Positions 6,793 through 14,859 of a stretch of DNA of 35,897 nucleotides are shown here, one piece after another. The notes below the pieces were generated by a model. That model was given only the letters and a program-made list of their open reading frames with translations, searched no databases and was not told the origin of the DNA. Each line of letters starts with the position of its first letter. Positions within the stretch are counted from its first letter, which is position 1. The stretch is from a virus. The stretch lies in the IMG/VR virus record IMGVR_UViG_3300027736_000119, positions 1 to 35,897 of that record. One strand, given 5' to 3'. The translations under genes and the position numbers were made by a program.

Positions 6793-7025
6793 ATAGATAT
6801 ACGTTTGAATTCGTAGAAGGTGATGAGACAGACGCACGTCATGGCTTTCCTTTTAATAAGGAACTCCGTCATGAGTTTAGTATCCCAGCAGATCAGACTT
6901 GGGATTTTGTGCTAAGAGAATTCCTAGCATTCTTGTCAAACATATATGGATATGAACTTAAAATAGAGGACTTTGATGCCGACTCATCTAATAATTCCAG
7001 ACTGTCAAGTGAAACCTGGTCATGA
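6777..7025 (+). CDS. Phage protein of unknown function (82 aa)
   Basis: A complete 82-residue frame, overlapping the previous gene by 16 bases and the phosphoesterase gene by 50. Features are an acidic-aromatic N-terminal half (YTFEFVEGDETDARHG) and a helical block rich in Phe and Leu (TWDFVLREFLAFLSNIYGY). Phages carry similar small proteins beside replication genes. I cannot assign a function. Confidence 0.72.
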   Translation: MEHPINRYTFEFVEGDETDARHGFPFNKELRHEFSIPADQTWDFVLREFLAFLSNIYGYELKIEDFDADSSNNSRLSSETWS

Positions 7026-7740
7026 TTATAATTACTTACGAGCGATAGGAAACTACATTGTTAAGAAGCGTCCTGATGTTATTGTTAATATTGGGGACTT
7101 TGCGGACATGCCTTCACTATCAAGCTATGATAAAGGAAAGAAGTCCTTCGAGGGTAGACGATATAAGCATGATGTAGCAGCAACACACGAAGCAATGGAC
7201 ATCTTATTAAAACCACTGCGTGACTTACAAGCAAGACAGCGGAGGAATAAAGATAAGGTATATAAACCACGAATGGTATTAACACTGGGTAATCACGAGC
7301 ATCGTATCAATCGTGCAGTTGAAAACGATTCGATGTTAGATGGTACTATTTCAATAGAGGACTTGAAGTATGCTGAAGCAGGTTGGGAAATTATTCCTTT
7401 TGAGCAGCCAGTTATTGTTGATGGTGTTTTATATGCCCATTATGTTACTGCAGGTGCTCTTAATCGCCCTGTTGGATCGGCAGCAGCCATTATCTCCAAG
7501 AAACACCAGTCGTGTGTTGTGGGTCATCAACAAGGTAGACAAGTTGCTTACGCTATTCGAGCAGATGGCAAAACGCTTACGGCTATAATTGCAGGGAGTT
7601 GTTATGAACACGACGAAGATTACATGGGGGCTCAAGGTAACCACTATTGGAGAGGTATTGTGGTCTTACACGAAGTTCATGATGGTTGCTTCGATGAGAT
7701 GTTTGTTTCCTTAGACTTTTTAAAGAAGAGGTATTTATGA
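6976..7740 (+). CDS. Calcineurin-like metallophosphoesterase
   Basis: A 254-aa enzyme of the binuclear-metal phosphoesterase superfamily. In order: the first metal-site motif IIPDCQVKPG (Asp9, with Gln11 where many members have His), the second NIGDFAD (Asp41), the third GNHEHR (Asn106, His107) and a late VVGHQQGRQ histidine site. The substrate could be a nucleotide, a nucleic-acid end or a phosphoprotein. The ATG at 6976 is preferred over a TTG three bases earlier, with AGAGGA upstream. It sits among nucleotide-metabolism genes (DUF3310, ribonucleotide reductase), which favours a nucleotide or nucleic-acid role, but this is inference. Confidence 0.88.
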   Translation: MPTHLIIPDCQVKPGHDYNYLRAIGNYIVKKRPDVIVNIGDFADMPSLSSYDKGKKSFEGRRYKHDVAATHEAMDILLKPLRDLQARQRRNKDKVYKPRMVLTLGNHEHRINRAVENDSMLDGTISIEDLKYAEAGWEIIPFEQPVIVDGVLYAHYVTAGALNRPVGSAAAIISKKHQSCVVGHQQGRQVAYAIRADGKTLTAIIAGSCYEHDEDYMGAQGNHYWRGIVVLHEVHDGCFDEMFVSLDFLKKRYL

Positions 7741-8048
7741 ATCCAATAGCAATGCCTAGACCCTACGGATACTCAGACAATTGTCCAGGTGAGTTGACAT
7801 TAGAAGAATACTTTCGTAGACTTCAAGTAGAAGAGCCTGAGTTAACTCCTAGGGATACACAGGTAGGAGGTAAACACTATCACAAGGGTAATGGCATACA
7901 ACCTTGGGATATTATAGAAGCTTGGGAGCTTGACTTTTGGGAGGGAAATGTGGTAAAATATATGCTACGTTGGAAACATAAAGACGGACTGCAGGACTTA
8001 CAGAAAGCGAGACATTACCTTGACTACATCATTAGTAAAAATTCTTAA
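7737..8048 (+). CDS. DUF3310 family protein (T7 gp1.7-related)
   Basis: A 103-aa protein with the hallmark block VGGKHYHKGNGIQPWDI, then GNVVKYMLRW, then DLQKARHYLDYI. This is the DUF3310 signature. The family includes T7 gp1.7, which has nucleoside-monophosphate kinase activity, so a role in dNTP supply is plausible. It overlaps the phosphoesterase gene by four bases. Its 3' half contains a promoter for the following genes. Confidence 0.85.
   Translation: MNPIAMPRPYGYSDNCPGELTLEEYFRRLQVEEPELTPRDTQVGGKHYHKGNGIQPWDIIEAWELDFWEGNVVKYMLRWKHKDGLQDLQKARHYLDYIISKNS
7930..7959 (+). promoter_or_regulatory. Candidate internal promoter before the ribonucleotide reductase segment
   Basis: TTGACT (7930-7935), an 18-base spacer and TAAAAT (7954-7959), with TGG just before the -10 box giving an extended -10. 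It lies inside the DUF3310 gene and would transcribe the 96-aa protein, the 58-aa protein and the ribonucleotide reductase. The elements are good but not perfect, and coding sequence can produce such matches by chance. Confidence 0.5.
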
Positions 8049-8082
8049 CGAATCACATAAATTTTTAGAGGAACAGAAACCA

Positions 8083-8373
8083 GTGAAGACAGTAAAATTT
8101 AATAAGTTTTTTCCAGACGATAATGCATTCGTAACAGTCGATGGACGTATGGATAAGGACGATGATTGGCAAGTTAGCGTAACCATTCAGGCTGATACCA
8201 AGAATGTAGTTAATTGGTGGTGCAGTGATTGGAACTACAAAGAATCTGTGGCACAGTTAAAAGCTTTTCAAGATGGTGCTCAGAAAGCTATCGACTTTAT
8301 CACAGCTTGTGCTGCTCAACCAGCCAAGGCAGCTAAAGCTAACGCTACTAAACGTGCTACTAAGAAAAAGTAA
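8083..8373 (+). CDS. Phage protein with Lys/Ala-rich tail (96 aa)
   Basis: The likely start is GTG at 8083, preceded by AGAGGA. A TTG at 8020 in the same frame would add 21 residues overlapping the DUF3310 gene. The body is acidic and aromatic (KFFPDDNAFVTVDGRMDKDD, NWWCSDWNYKE). It ends in a low-complexity Ala/Lys tail (AKAAKANATKRATKKK) that could bind nucleic acid or be disordered. Family unknown. It precedes a 58-aa helical protein and the ribonucleotide reductase. Confidence 0.72.
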   Translation: MKTVKFNKFFPDDNAFVTVDGRMDKDDDWQVSVTIQADTKNVVNWWCSDWNYKESVAQLKAFQDGAQKAIDFITACAAQPAKAAKANATKRATKKK

Positions 8374-8374
8374 A

Positions 8375-8551
8375 ATGAATCGTACTCTTACACTGCCAGA
8401 GTTAAAAGAACGGTTGAAGAGTTTAGACGAAGTAATGCTTCTGGAGCTGCTCGACATAGCTTCAGAAGATTTAGTAGAAACTTTTAGCGATACGATAGAA
8501 CATAACTATAACCGACTTCTAAAAGAAGTAGATTGGGAAGAAACTGAATGA
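8375..8551 (+). CDS. Small helical acidic protein (58 aa)
   Basis: The ATG at 8375 follows the previous TAA by one base, and the stop overlaps the reductase start (ATGA). The product is all helix by appearance (LPELKERLKSLDEVMLLELLDI) with an acidic C-terminus (VDWEETE). Small proteins of this form are common just before phage ribonucleotide reductase genes. No function is assigned. Confidence 0.7.
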   Translation: MNRTLTLPELKERLKSLDEVMLLELLDIASEDLVETFSDTIEHNYNRLLKEVDWEETE

Positions 8552-10455
8552 CAGAATTTAATACACCGTTTAGCACCGTAGGCTATATCACATACAAAAG
8601 GACATACGCTCGTCGATTGAACGAAGCAGATCCTGCTAGTCCTACAGAAGAGTTTGAAGACACAGTTAATCGTGTCGTAGCAGCGTCTAATGATCAGCTT
8701 CAGTGTGGCTTTACTGATGCTGAGAAGAAACGCTTACAGAAGTATCTGATGGAATTGAAGGGTACTGTAGCAGGTCGCTTCTTATGGCAGCTTGGTACTG
8801 AGACAGTAGGTCGCTTAGGTCTAGCTAGTCTACAGAACTGTGCCTTCACTGTGATAGACCATCCAGTACGTCCCTTTACATGGGCAATGGACTTATTAAT
8901 GTTAGGATCTGGAGTTGGATACAATATTCAAAGAGAGCATATACAAAAACTTCCTCCTGTTAACTCCAGCTTTGCTACTCCTACTCGTGTGGATAGTAAC
9001 GACGCTGACTTTATCGTTCCTGATTCTCGTGAGGGATGGGTTCAGTTGCTTGGTAAGACTCTTAAGGCAGCTTTCCTCAGCGATAGTAAAACTACTTTTA
9101 CGTATTCTACTATACTAGTACGAGGTAAAGGTTCTCCTATCAAGGGCTTTGGTGGTACTGCTTCAGGTGCTGAGGATTTATGTTGGGGTATTGCTAAGAT
9201 CAGTGAGATCTTGGAGAAGAGAGCAGGTAGACAGTTACGCTCTATTGACTGCCTCGACATCATGAATATTATCGGTGCAGTAGTAGTCGCTGGTAATGTA
9301 AGACGCTCTGCTCAGATTGCTATTGGTGATCCTGATGACGTTGAATACTTGCTGGCTAAACGGTGGGACATGGGTAACATCCCTTCGTGGAGAGCTATGT
9401 CTAATAACAGCGTAGTATGTAACGACTTCAAAGATCTACATGAGTATTTCTGGGATGGGTATGAAGGTAAGGGCGAACCTTATGGTTTAATAAACCTAAA
9501 GCTTAGCAGAAAGATTGGAAGACTGGGAGAGACTCAGTATCCTGACCCTAAGGTTATGGGTTACAATCCTTGTGCTGAGCAGTCCCTAGCTCCTTATGAG
9601 ACTTGTTGCTTAGCTGAGATATATCTATCGAATGTAACTAGTAAAGAAGAATTCGTAGACATCTGTAAGCTGCTGTATCGAATCAATAAGCATAGTCTCG
9701 CATTACCCTGCCATCTCGAAGAGACTGCAGATATTGTGCATAGTAATATGCGGATGGGCATCGGAGTTACTGGTGTCTTGCAAGCAAGTGATGAACAACG
9801 TAGCTGGTTATCTGAAGCTTATGAAGAGTTACGAGCTTTCGATAAAGAGTACAGTGCTAAGCATGGCTTTCCTGAGTCAGTAAAACTCACCACTGTTAAA
9901 CCTTCAGGTACTCTGTCGTTACTTCCAGGTGTAACTTCTGGTTGCCATCCTGCTTATTCTAGACACATGATTCGTAGGATTCGTATCGCAGCAGACCACG
10001 CTTTAGTACAAGTCTGTCGTGATCATGGATATCCTGTGGAGTATCAGCGTAACTTTGATGGTAGCGAAGATCACAGTACAATGGTAGTTAGCTTCCCATT
10101 CTGCTATCCAGAGGGAACAAAGCTTGCTGCTGAGATGACTGCGATTGATCAGTTAGAAGTTGTGAAATGGTTACAAGCTCATTGGTCAGACAATAGTGTT
10201 TCCTGTACAGTGTATTATCGTAAGGAAGAACTACCTGAGATTAAGAAGTACCTTGCTAAGAATTACAAGAACAACCACAAGTCCTTGTCTTTCCTGCTAC
10301 ACAATGAACATGGATTCCATCAAGCACCTCTAGAGGAGATTACTAAGGAGCAGTATGATGAGCTAGTCGCTAAGACTCGTTTGATTACTAAGGTTGATGA
10401 AGCAAACTTTGATGGAGGGGACGAGTGTGCCAGTGGTGCATGTCCAGTTAAATGA
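8548..10455 (+). CDS. nrdJ: Class II (adenosylcobalamin-dependent) ribonucleotide reductase
   Basis: A 635-aa enzyme converting ribonucleotides to deoxyribonucleotides for phage DNA synthesis. The chemistry is visible: Cys98 in LQNCAF, the active-site block NPCAEQ (Asn340, Cys342, Glu344), a second radical-loop Cys353 eleven residues later, and a redox-shuttle pair Cys627/Cys632 in CASGACPVK at the very end. These match Cys119, Cys408, Cys419, Cys731 and Cys736 of the monomeric Lactobacillus leichmannii enzyme, including the 11- and 5-residue spacings. No separate small (NrdB) subunit is present, as expected for class II. It needs host-derived B12. The start overlaps the previous stop (ATGA). 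It is about 100 residues shorter than the bacterial enzyme. Confidence 0.95.
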   Translation: MTEFNTPFSTVGYITYKRTYARRLNEADPASPTEEFEDTVNRVVAASNDQLQCGFTDAEKKRLQKYLMELKGTVAGRFLWQLGTETVGRLGLASLQNCAFTVIDHPVRPFTWAMDLLMLGSGVGYNIQREHIQKLPPVNSSFATPTRVDSNDADFIVPDSREGWVQLLGKTLKAAFLSDSKTTFTYSTILVRGKGSPIKGFGGTASGAEDLCWGIAKISEILEKRAGRQLRSIDCLDIMNIIGAVVVAGNVRRSAQIAIGDPDDVEYLLAKRWDMGNIPSWRAMSNNSVVCNDFKDLHEYFWDGYEGKGEPYGLINLKLSRKIGRLGETQYPDPKVMGYNPCAEQSLAPYETCCLAEIYLSNVTSKEEFVDICKLLYRINKHSLALPCHLEETADIVHSNMRMGIGVTGVLQASDEQRSWLSEAYEELRAFDKEYSAKHGFPESVKLTTVKPSGTLSLLPGVTSGCHPAYSRHMIRRIRIAADHALVQVCRDHGYPVEYQRNFDGSEDHSTMVVSFPFCYPEGTKLAAEMTAIDQLEVVKWLQAHWSDNSVSCTVYYRKEELPEIKKYLAKNYKNNHKSLSFLLHNEHGFHQAPLEEITKEQYDELVAKTRLITKVDEANFDGGDECASGACPVK

Positions 10456-10613
10456 AGATTGAACTGCTATGCTTGACTGAGAATGAGGATGGGTCTGCTG
10501 ATATGGAAGTAGAGCTAGACGAAGAAGCTAAGACTCTTCTCATTCAGGTTGGCTTAGAAGCCCTGATCACCAGAGCAATTGATAAATACAAGGAAGAATC
10601 AAATGAGTCTTGA
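10452..10613 (+). CDS. Small acidic protein (53 aa)
   Basis: The ATG at 10452 overlaps the reductase stop and the frame runs 53 codons to a TGA at 10611. It has a beta-like start (MKIELLCLTENEDGSADMEVE) and a helical end (LIQVGLEALITRAIDKY). Proteins of this shape recur in phage replication operons. I do not know the function. Confidence 0.65.
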   Translation: MKIELLCLTENEDGSADMEVELDEEAKTLLIQVGLEALITRAIDKYKEESNES

Positions 10614-10731
10614 ACTATATTTTCTCACTGGATTTATGGTGGGTTTTGAATATGTCGCTGAGTATGATGACTGTCGACATCTAATCGTAGACGTAGGAAT
10701 ATTTAGACTACTGTTTTCTTTTGAGCTGTAA
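10603..10731 (+). CDS. Last gene of the plus-strand operon, 42-aa unknown protein
   Basis: The ATG at 10603 overlaps the preceding gene by 11 bases and the frame ends at the TAA at 10729-10731, just before the terminator. The product is hydrophobic at both ends (ELYFLTGFMVGFEYV, GIFRLLFSFEL) with a polar centre, so it may associate with membranes. No family is recognised. Confidence 0.55.
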   Translation: MSLELYFLTGFMVGFEYVAEYDDCRHLIVDVGIFRLLFSFEL

Positions 10732-10737
10732 CTTAAG

Positions 10738-10760
10738 AGCCCTCTTCGGAGGGCTTTTTT
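10738..10760 (+). terminator. Intrinsic terminator with UUCG tetraloop
   Basis: A 7-bp stem AGCCCTC/GAGGGCT closed by the extra-stable cUUCGg tetraloop and followed by a T run (10738-10760). It ends the replication operon seven bases after the last stop. On the minus strand the stem is not followed by a U tract, so termination should be mainly on the plus strand. The endolysin gene converges on it from the other side. Confidence 0.92.
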
Positions 10761-11194
10761 CATTGGAACGGACGAGTACCAGCCTTATCAATAATTAGAG
10801 CCTGTCTTCTGGGCTTATCAGCAGTACCGTTAGGAACGCTTATATGCGTCCAGGAGCTGAATTCTTCGATGATTTGATCGAAGGGTATATCCGAAGCAAT
10901 GCAAGCCTCTACGACCTGTTTAGGGGTCATTCCAGGGACTCTGATATCAGCAGCACAACCTAGCCTATGCTGGCTAGTGTCCTTGCTACCGACAGAGTCG
11001 TTGACTGGTTTAGATCTAAAGCCTGAGTTAATCATTATTGGCTTACCTAATAGAGTTCTAACCTGCTCAAGCAAAGCTGCTAAGCGAGTTAAGTTAGCAA
11101 CCTCACTGGCATTAGGGGTATTGTCTAAGTTTTTACGCTCAGCTACTTCTGAGTGAGTTAGTTCTTCTAAGGTAAAGTTAGGGCTTAGGTTCAT
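10760..11194 (-). CDS. Endolysin, peptidase M15 family
   Basis: A 144-aa L,D- or D-Ala-D-Ala-type peptidase that should cut peptidoglycan cross-bridges at lysis. The zinc-site residues are His76 and Asp83 in SQHRLGCAADI and His117 in SWTHISV. The upstream GKPIMINSGFRSKPVN block is also typical of the family. It has no signal peptide or membrane anchor, so it depends on the holin encoded just upstream (17-base overlap). It is the last gene of the minus-strand arm, so lysis comes at the end of the late transcript. Confidence 0.93.
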   Translation of the reverse strand: MNLSPNFTLEELTHSEVAERKNLDNTPNASEVANLTRLAALLEQVRTLLGKPIMINSGFRSKPVNDSVGSKDTSQHRLGCAADIRVPGMTPKQVVEACIASDIPFDQIIEEFSSWTHISVPNGTADKPRRQALIIDKAGTRPFQ

Positions 11195-11594
11195 CTTTCT
11201 TATCCTTCTTCATGTCCATGATTTTCTCTAAGGTGCGACCTCCAAAGTAGAAGGACATAATCAACATACCCCATTGACCTAGCAGTTCAACATAGTTGTT
11301 GTTTACTTCTATATCCCATGCTGACATCGTAGCGAATGCTGAATAGACCAAGAGAATAAACACTAGCGTCATAGGTCTTATATTCTTAGACAGCCAAGAA
11401 TCAGAAGCCATGTCTGCTTCGTGTCGCTTAGTGAGCTCTTGTGCCTCAATGTTATCAGCTTGTAACTCAGCAAGCTTTCCTTCCTGCTGCATCTGTAGTA
11501 GTTCTTTCTGAGCCTTTGCCTTAGCTTCTGGATCAGGAATGAATTTATCTAGGACTTTCATCCCAACATCGAATAGTGCCATTAATGGTAACAT
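11178..11594 (-). CDS. Holin of the GTA/3TM type
   Basis: A 138-aa protein: a hydrophobic-amphipathic N-terminus (MALFDVGMKVLDKFI), a long charged helix rich in Gln, Lys and Glu, then two clear membrane segments (PMTLVFILLVYSAFATMSAW and LLGQWGMLIMSFYFGG) and a lysine-rich tail. This matches the holin family first seen in gene transfer agents (3TM, GTA release). It should permeabilise the inner membrane so that the M15 endolysin next to it can escape. Neighbouring lysis genes support the call. Confidence 0.82.
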   Translation of the reverse strand: MLPLMALFDVGMKVLDKFIPDPEAKAKAQKELLQMQQEGKLAELQADNIEAQELTKRHEADMASDSWLSKNIRPMTLVFILLVYSAFATMSAWDIEVNNNYVELLGQWGMLIMSFYFGGRTLEKIMDMKKDKKDEPKP

Positions 11595-11596
11595 TA

Positions 11597-12046
11597 TTAT
11601 TTAACTCCCCAAGTTAGATACCAAGCAATGACCGCAGCCACTGCATAGCACATGAACATTGCTCTACGAACCTTTGCCAAATCTTGTTTAAACTCTCTAG
11701 TAAGTTCATTGTCTTGTTTCTCTATCTTTTGTTTAATGGATTCGATTTCATTCCAGCGTTTAGCTCCATGCTTTCTAATGAAATCAGCTTTGACTTTAGC
11801 TTCTTCGATACGGATGGTTTCTTGACGTTGCCATTCCATCATTGCTCTCTTGAAGTACTGCTCTTTAAAGACCTGAGCTTCTCGTATCTGCCTCTTACGC
11901 TCTAAATCTTTCTGCTGTGCTACTGCTGCAGCGTCCTTCTGTACATCGGTAATGCTTTTAGTAATGGACTTACTAGCCTCACGACTAGCATCCATACTAC
12001 TTGTTACAGACTTTGCTCCTTCGATAAATCCAAATTGATCTGACAT
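11597..12046 (-). CDS. C-terminally anchored coiled-coil protein of the lysis region
   Basis: A 149-aa protein: a long charged, helical region rich in Gln, Lys and Glu (about residues 30-125), then one membrane segment at the C-terminus (FMCYAVAAVIAWYLTW). It lies directly upstream of the holin. It might be a spanin-like or holin-modulating protein, but classical inner spanins have the anchor at the N-terminus. It could also be a small virion protein, since the next gene upstream encodes a large virion protein. Confidence 0.7.
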   Translation of the reverse strand: MSDQFGFIEGAKSVTSSMDASREASKSITKSITDVQKDAAAVAQQKDLERKRQIREAQVFKEQYFKRAMMEWQRQETIRIEEAKVKADFIRKHGAKRWNEIESIKQKIEKQDNELTREFKQDLAKVRRAMFMCYAVAAVIAWYLTWGVK

Positions 12047-12049
12047 GAT

Positions 12050-14851
12050 TCATTTTTCTTTTTTCCTGCGAGTTTCACGAGCTGCTTCAATACGATCTAA
12101 TTCAGTAGTGTATTTTTCTAAAGCTGCCTCAGCGTCTAAAACTTCTCTAGTTTTTTCTTTCTTAGCTGCTCTGTTAATAAATCCTTTTAGAGCATTAATA
12201 TCTTGTTTAATCTTCATTGCACTCTGATACCCAGCATCATCATATACAACATCATATACACGAATACCAGTTAAGTATTGTGCTTCACGTTGTTCCTCAG
12301 GCAAATCAATACGAGTTTCACGAGGAGTAAAGCCTAAGATCCCAGGAGTTGTAGTAACTTCTTTACTAACTGGATCTACTGATCGTGTACCAAATACACC
12401 GCCAGGATTAGCTCTATCGATTTCATTGAGCATAACAATATTAGATAATAACTTAGCTAAATGTACAGGCATCTTCTGACCTAACATATCAGCAGTCTGT
12501 CCCTTAAATTCCTCAATGTTCTTACGACGGAAGAAATCATAATTAGACATGTATTCCACAGGGGCTTTTAGCAACGGAGATACTCCTCCTAAAGCTGTAG
12601 AAATTGTGCTTGATAACTTACCACGCTCTGTCATAGGAGCAGCAGTCTCTGTGTCTAAGAACTTAGTAAATGTAGTTAGATCAGAGAATGGAATTAAGTT
12701 CTGTAATGTAATTGCCTTAGCAGTTCCAGGTACAGCAGGTTCTCCTAAGAACTTCTCAGCACCATAGATAGGCATAGCTGATCTGATATAATCAGGAACA
12801 TCTTCGATATCAGGCACATCAGTTTCAAACTGAATATTCTCTCTAGCTAAGTTAAGCTTATTCACCTTATCTGGATGACGTACAAGAGCTTCTAATTGCA
12901 GAGGTAAGTTCTTACGTGACCATGTATAGAAAGGCATGAGACGCTTAAGAGTGCTACGCTCAAATGGGCTTAGATCACCGTAATCAAAGAGGTACTTACG
13001 CACTTGCGAAGCAGCCTCATCAAAGTTCTTTCCTTTATTTAAAGAGTCAATGAATAAAGCAATACGAGCATTGTCTTCGATAGTCTGACCTACTTTAAAA
13101 CCACCACGAAGAATAGGATTCTTAGTAGATAATGTGAAAGGATTAGAAGAACCGCCCTTAAGAACATCTTCTATAGTACGTGTAATATCTCCTGAGTATT
13201 GTCCTTCACCAAAGATACCACGAGTAGCCATTGCTTCATAAAGTTCGTCTGTCTTATAGCCAGCAATAGAACCATTCATATTATTCTTAGCAAGCTTTAC
13301 TTGGAAAGCTGCAGCATCGGCATATGGCTTAGGAGTATTAACACCAGCAAGGTAGTTATTCCATAAGTTACCGATAGTATTCTTAGTATGGTATGCTGGA
13401 CGAGCACCTAGAGACCACATCTTCCACCAGTTCTGAGCACCGTCATATACTTTTAAGAATTTGCTAATCTCTTCAGTATTTGTCAGAGTCTGATATGATC
13501 TGTTAAGACGCTGTGCTACTTCAGGAGCAAACTTCACACCTGGAATCTCAGGGACTGTGACGTAATTTGCAGGAGCTGCGTCAGCACGAACTCCTAACTC
13601 CGAAGCTTTGTTTAAGAATCCACGACCAGCTATAGCGTTAGCTGCGTTAAACTCAGATACACCTGAAAGAATAGCAGGATCATCTTGGAAGAACTTAGTA
13701 GTTCCATAGATATTCTTAGCGTTGATCTCAGCTACTGTACCGTCAATGTCACGAGCTAGTGACTGAGGTGTCTTAGCAGAAGGACGGATACCAAAGAAGT
13801 TCTTAGCTCCTTTGCTATTCAGAATATCATCAGCTTCTTTAGTTAATATGTGAGGCATATAAGTCTCACCTAAATCACCAATATCAATACCAGCAGCTCT
13901 TTGTTGTTCTAAGATCTCACGATTACGAGCTACAATTTTCTGCTCCATTATTCCAATAACATCATCACTAATGTTACCAGTCTCAATGTCTTGTACTATC
14001 TTAGCTTTTAATTCGTTAACTGGAATGTTAGTCTGCTTAGATAATGCTTTAATCTGATTCTCTACTGCCTTAGCGTTCTGAACACCTTCGATTCTAGCTT
14101 TATCCCTAACATAACGATAGTCATTGAATAGCTTCTGAGCTTTGTCTACGTCACCTGTGTTAATATTAAACGCTCTGAACAATTCATTATCTGCTAAACG
14201 AGAAGCAATACCAACAGAATTATCTACAGTCTTAGCAGCAGTCTTAGCTGTATCAAAGAAAGGCTTAACTGTTCCTGTTTTGAGAGGATCAACAATAACA
14301 TCTCCCATAAAACCAAGAAGCATAGACTTAACTGGATTGTTGCGACGGAATTCATCAGGCAAAGCTTCTTGAAAGGAAGCCTTCTCTTCTCCTTTAATAC
14401 CACGAATACTAGCCTTCTGAGCATTTGCTAAGTTCTTATCAGAAAGAATCTCCCATATCGGAGCACCACTCTTAAATTCAGGAGTTTGTCCAATAGCTTT
14501 TAGATACGTAGAGGTAGCTTGGAAGGGACGACTAAGGATCTCGATAGAATCAAGTAAGAAGTTACCAGTAGATTTACCAGCTTTTTGTACATCCTCAGGC
14601 AAAGCATTGTAGCCAGCACTAAAGATACTGCCAATCTTACTAGCCACTTCTTTAACTGGTTCAGGAATAGCCTGAGAAATCTTATCGATAGCTGCTTTGT
14701 TTGTCTCAGCTACTAAAGGATCTACAGCAGGAGCTTGTTTACCTGCAGCAGCTTCTCTATTAGCTAATTCAGTTAAGACAGTAGTAAGCTGTGCTTGCGA
14801 TAGATTATCAGGTACTTCATACGTAGAAGAACCTACTTGATATGTAGCCAT
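12050..14851 (-). CDS. Large internal virion / DNA-ejection protein
   Basis: The largest gene in the window (933 aa). The N-terminus has a short repeat-like unit also seen in phage ejection proteins (STYEVPDNLSQAQLTTVL). Then come long helical, charged regions and conserved-looking blocks such as WKMWSLGARPAYHTKNTIG and LKRLMPFYTWSRKNLP. Such large proteins are carried inside podovirus heads and injected with the DNA, as T7 gp15 and gp16 are. No lytic transglycosylase motif is obvious. It lies at the end of the virion gene run, after tail genes and before lysis, the usual place for internal core proteins. Confidence 0.8.
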   Translation of the reverse strand: MATYQVGSSTYEVPDNLSQAQLTTVLTELANREAAAGKQAPAVDPLVAETNKAAIDKISQAIPEPVKEVASKIGSIFSAGYNALPEDVQKAGKSTGNFLLDSIEILSRPFQATSTYLKAIGQTPEFKSGAPIWEILSDKNLANAQKASIRGIKGEEKASFQEALPDEFRRNNPVKSMLLGFMGDVIVDPLKTGTVKPFFDTAKTAAKTVDNSVGIASRLADNELFRAFNINTGDVDKAQKLFNDYRYVRDKARIEGVQNAKAVENQIKALSKQTNIPVNELKAKIVQDIETGNISDDVIGIMEQKIVARNREILEQQRAAGIDIGDLGETYMPHILTKEADDILNSKGAKNFFGIRPSAKTPQSLARDIDGTVAEINAKNIYGTTKFFQDDPAILSGVSEFNAANAIAGRGFLNKASELGVRADAAPANYVTVPEIPGVKFAPEVAQRLNRSYQTLTNTEEISKFLKVYDGAQNWWKMWSLGARPAYHTKNTIGNLWNNYLAGVNTPKPYADAAAFQVKLAKNNMNGSIAGYKTDELYEAMATRGIFGEGQYSGDITRTIEDVLKGGSSNPFTLSTKNPILRGGFKVGQTIEDNARIALFIDSLNKGKNFDEAASQVRKYLFDYGDLSPFERSTLKRLMPFYTWSRKNLPLQLEALVRHPDKVNKLNLARENIQFETDVPDIEDVPDYIRSAMPIYGAEKFLGEPAVPGTAKAITLQNLIPFSDLTTFTKFLDTETAAPMTERGKLSSTISTALGGVSPLLKAPVEYMSNYDFFRRKNIEEFKGQTADMLGQKMPVHLAKLLSNIVMLNEIDRANPGGVFGTRSVDPVSKEVTTTPGILGFTPRETRIDLPEEQREAQYLTGIRVYDVVYDDAGYQSAMKIKQDINALKGFINRAAKKEKTREVLDAEAALEKYTTELDRIEAARETRRKKEK

Positions 14852-14859
14852 GTACTTCC

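Noticed and set aside
8020-8082. TTG start for the 96-aa protein
   Set aside because: It lies inside the DUF3310 gene without a ribosome site, while GTG 8083 follows AGAGGA.
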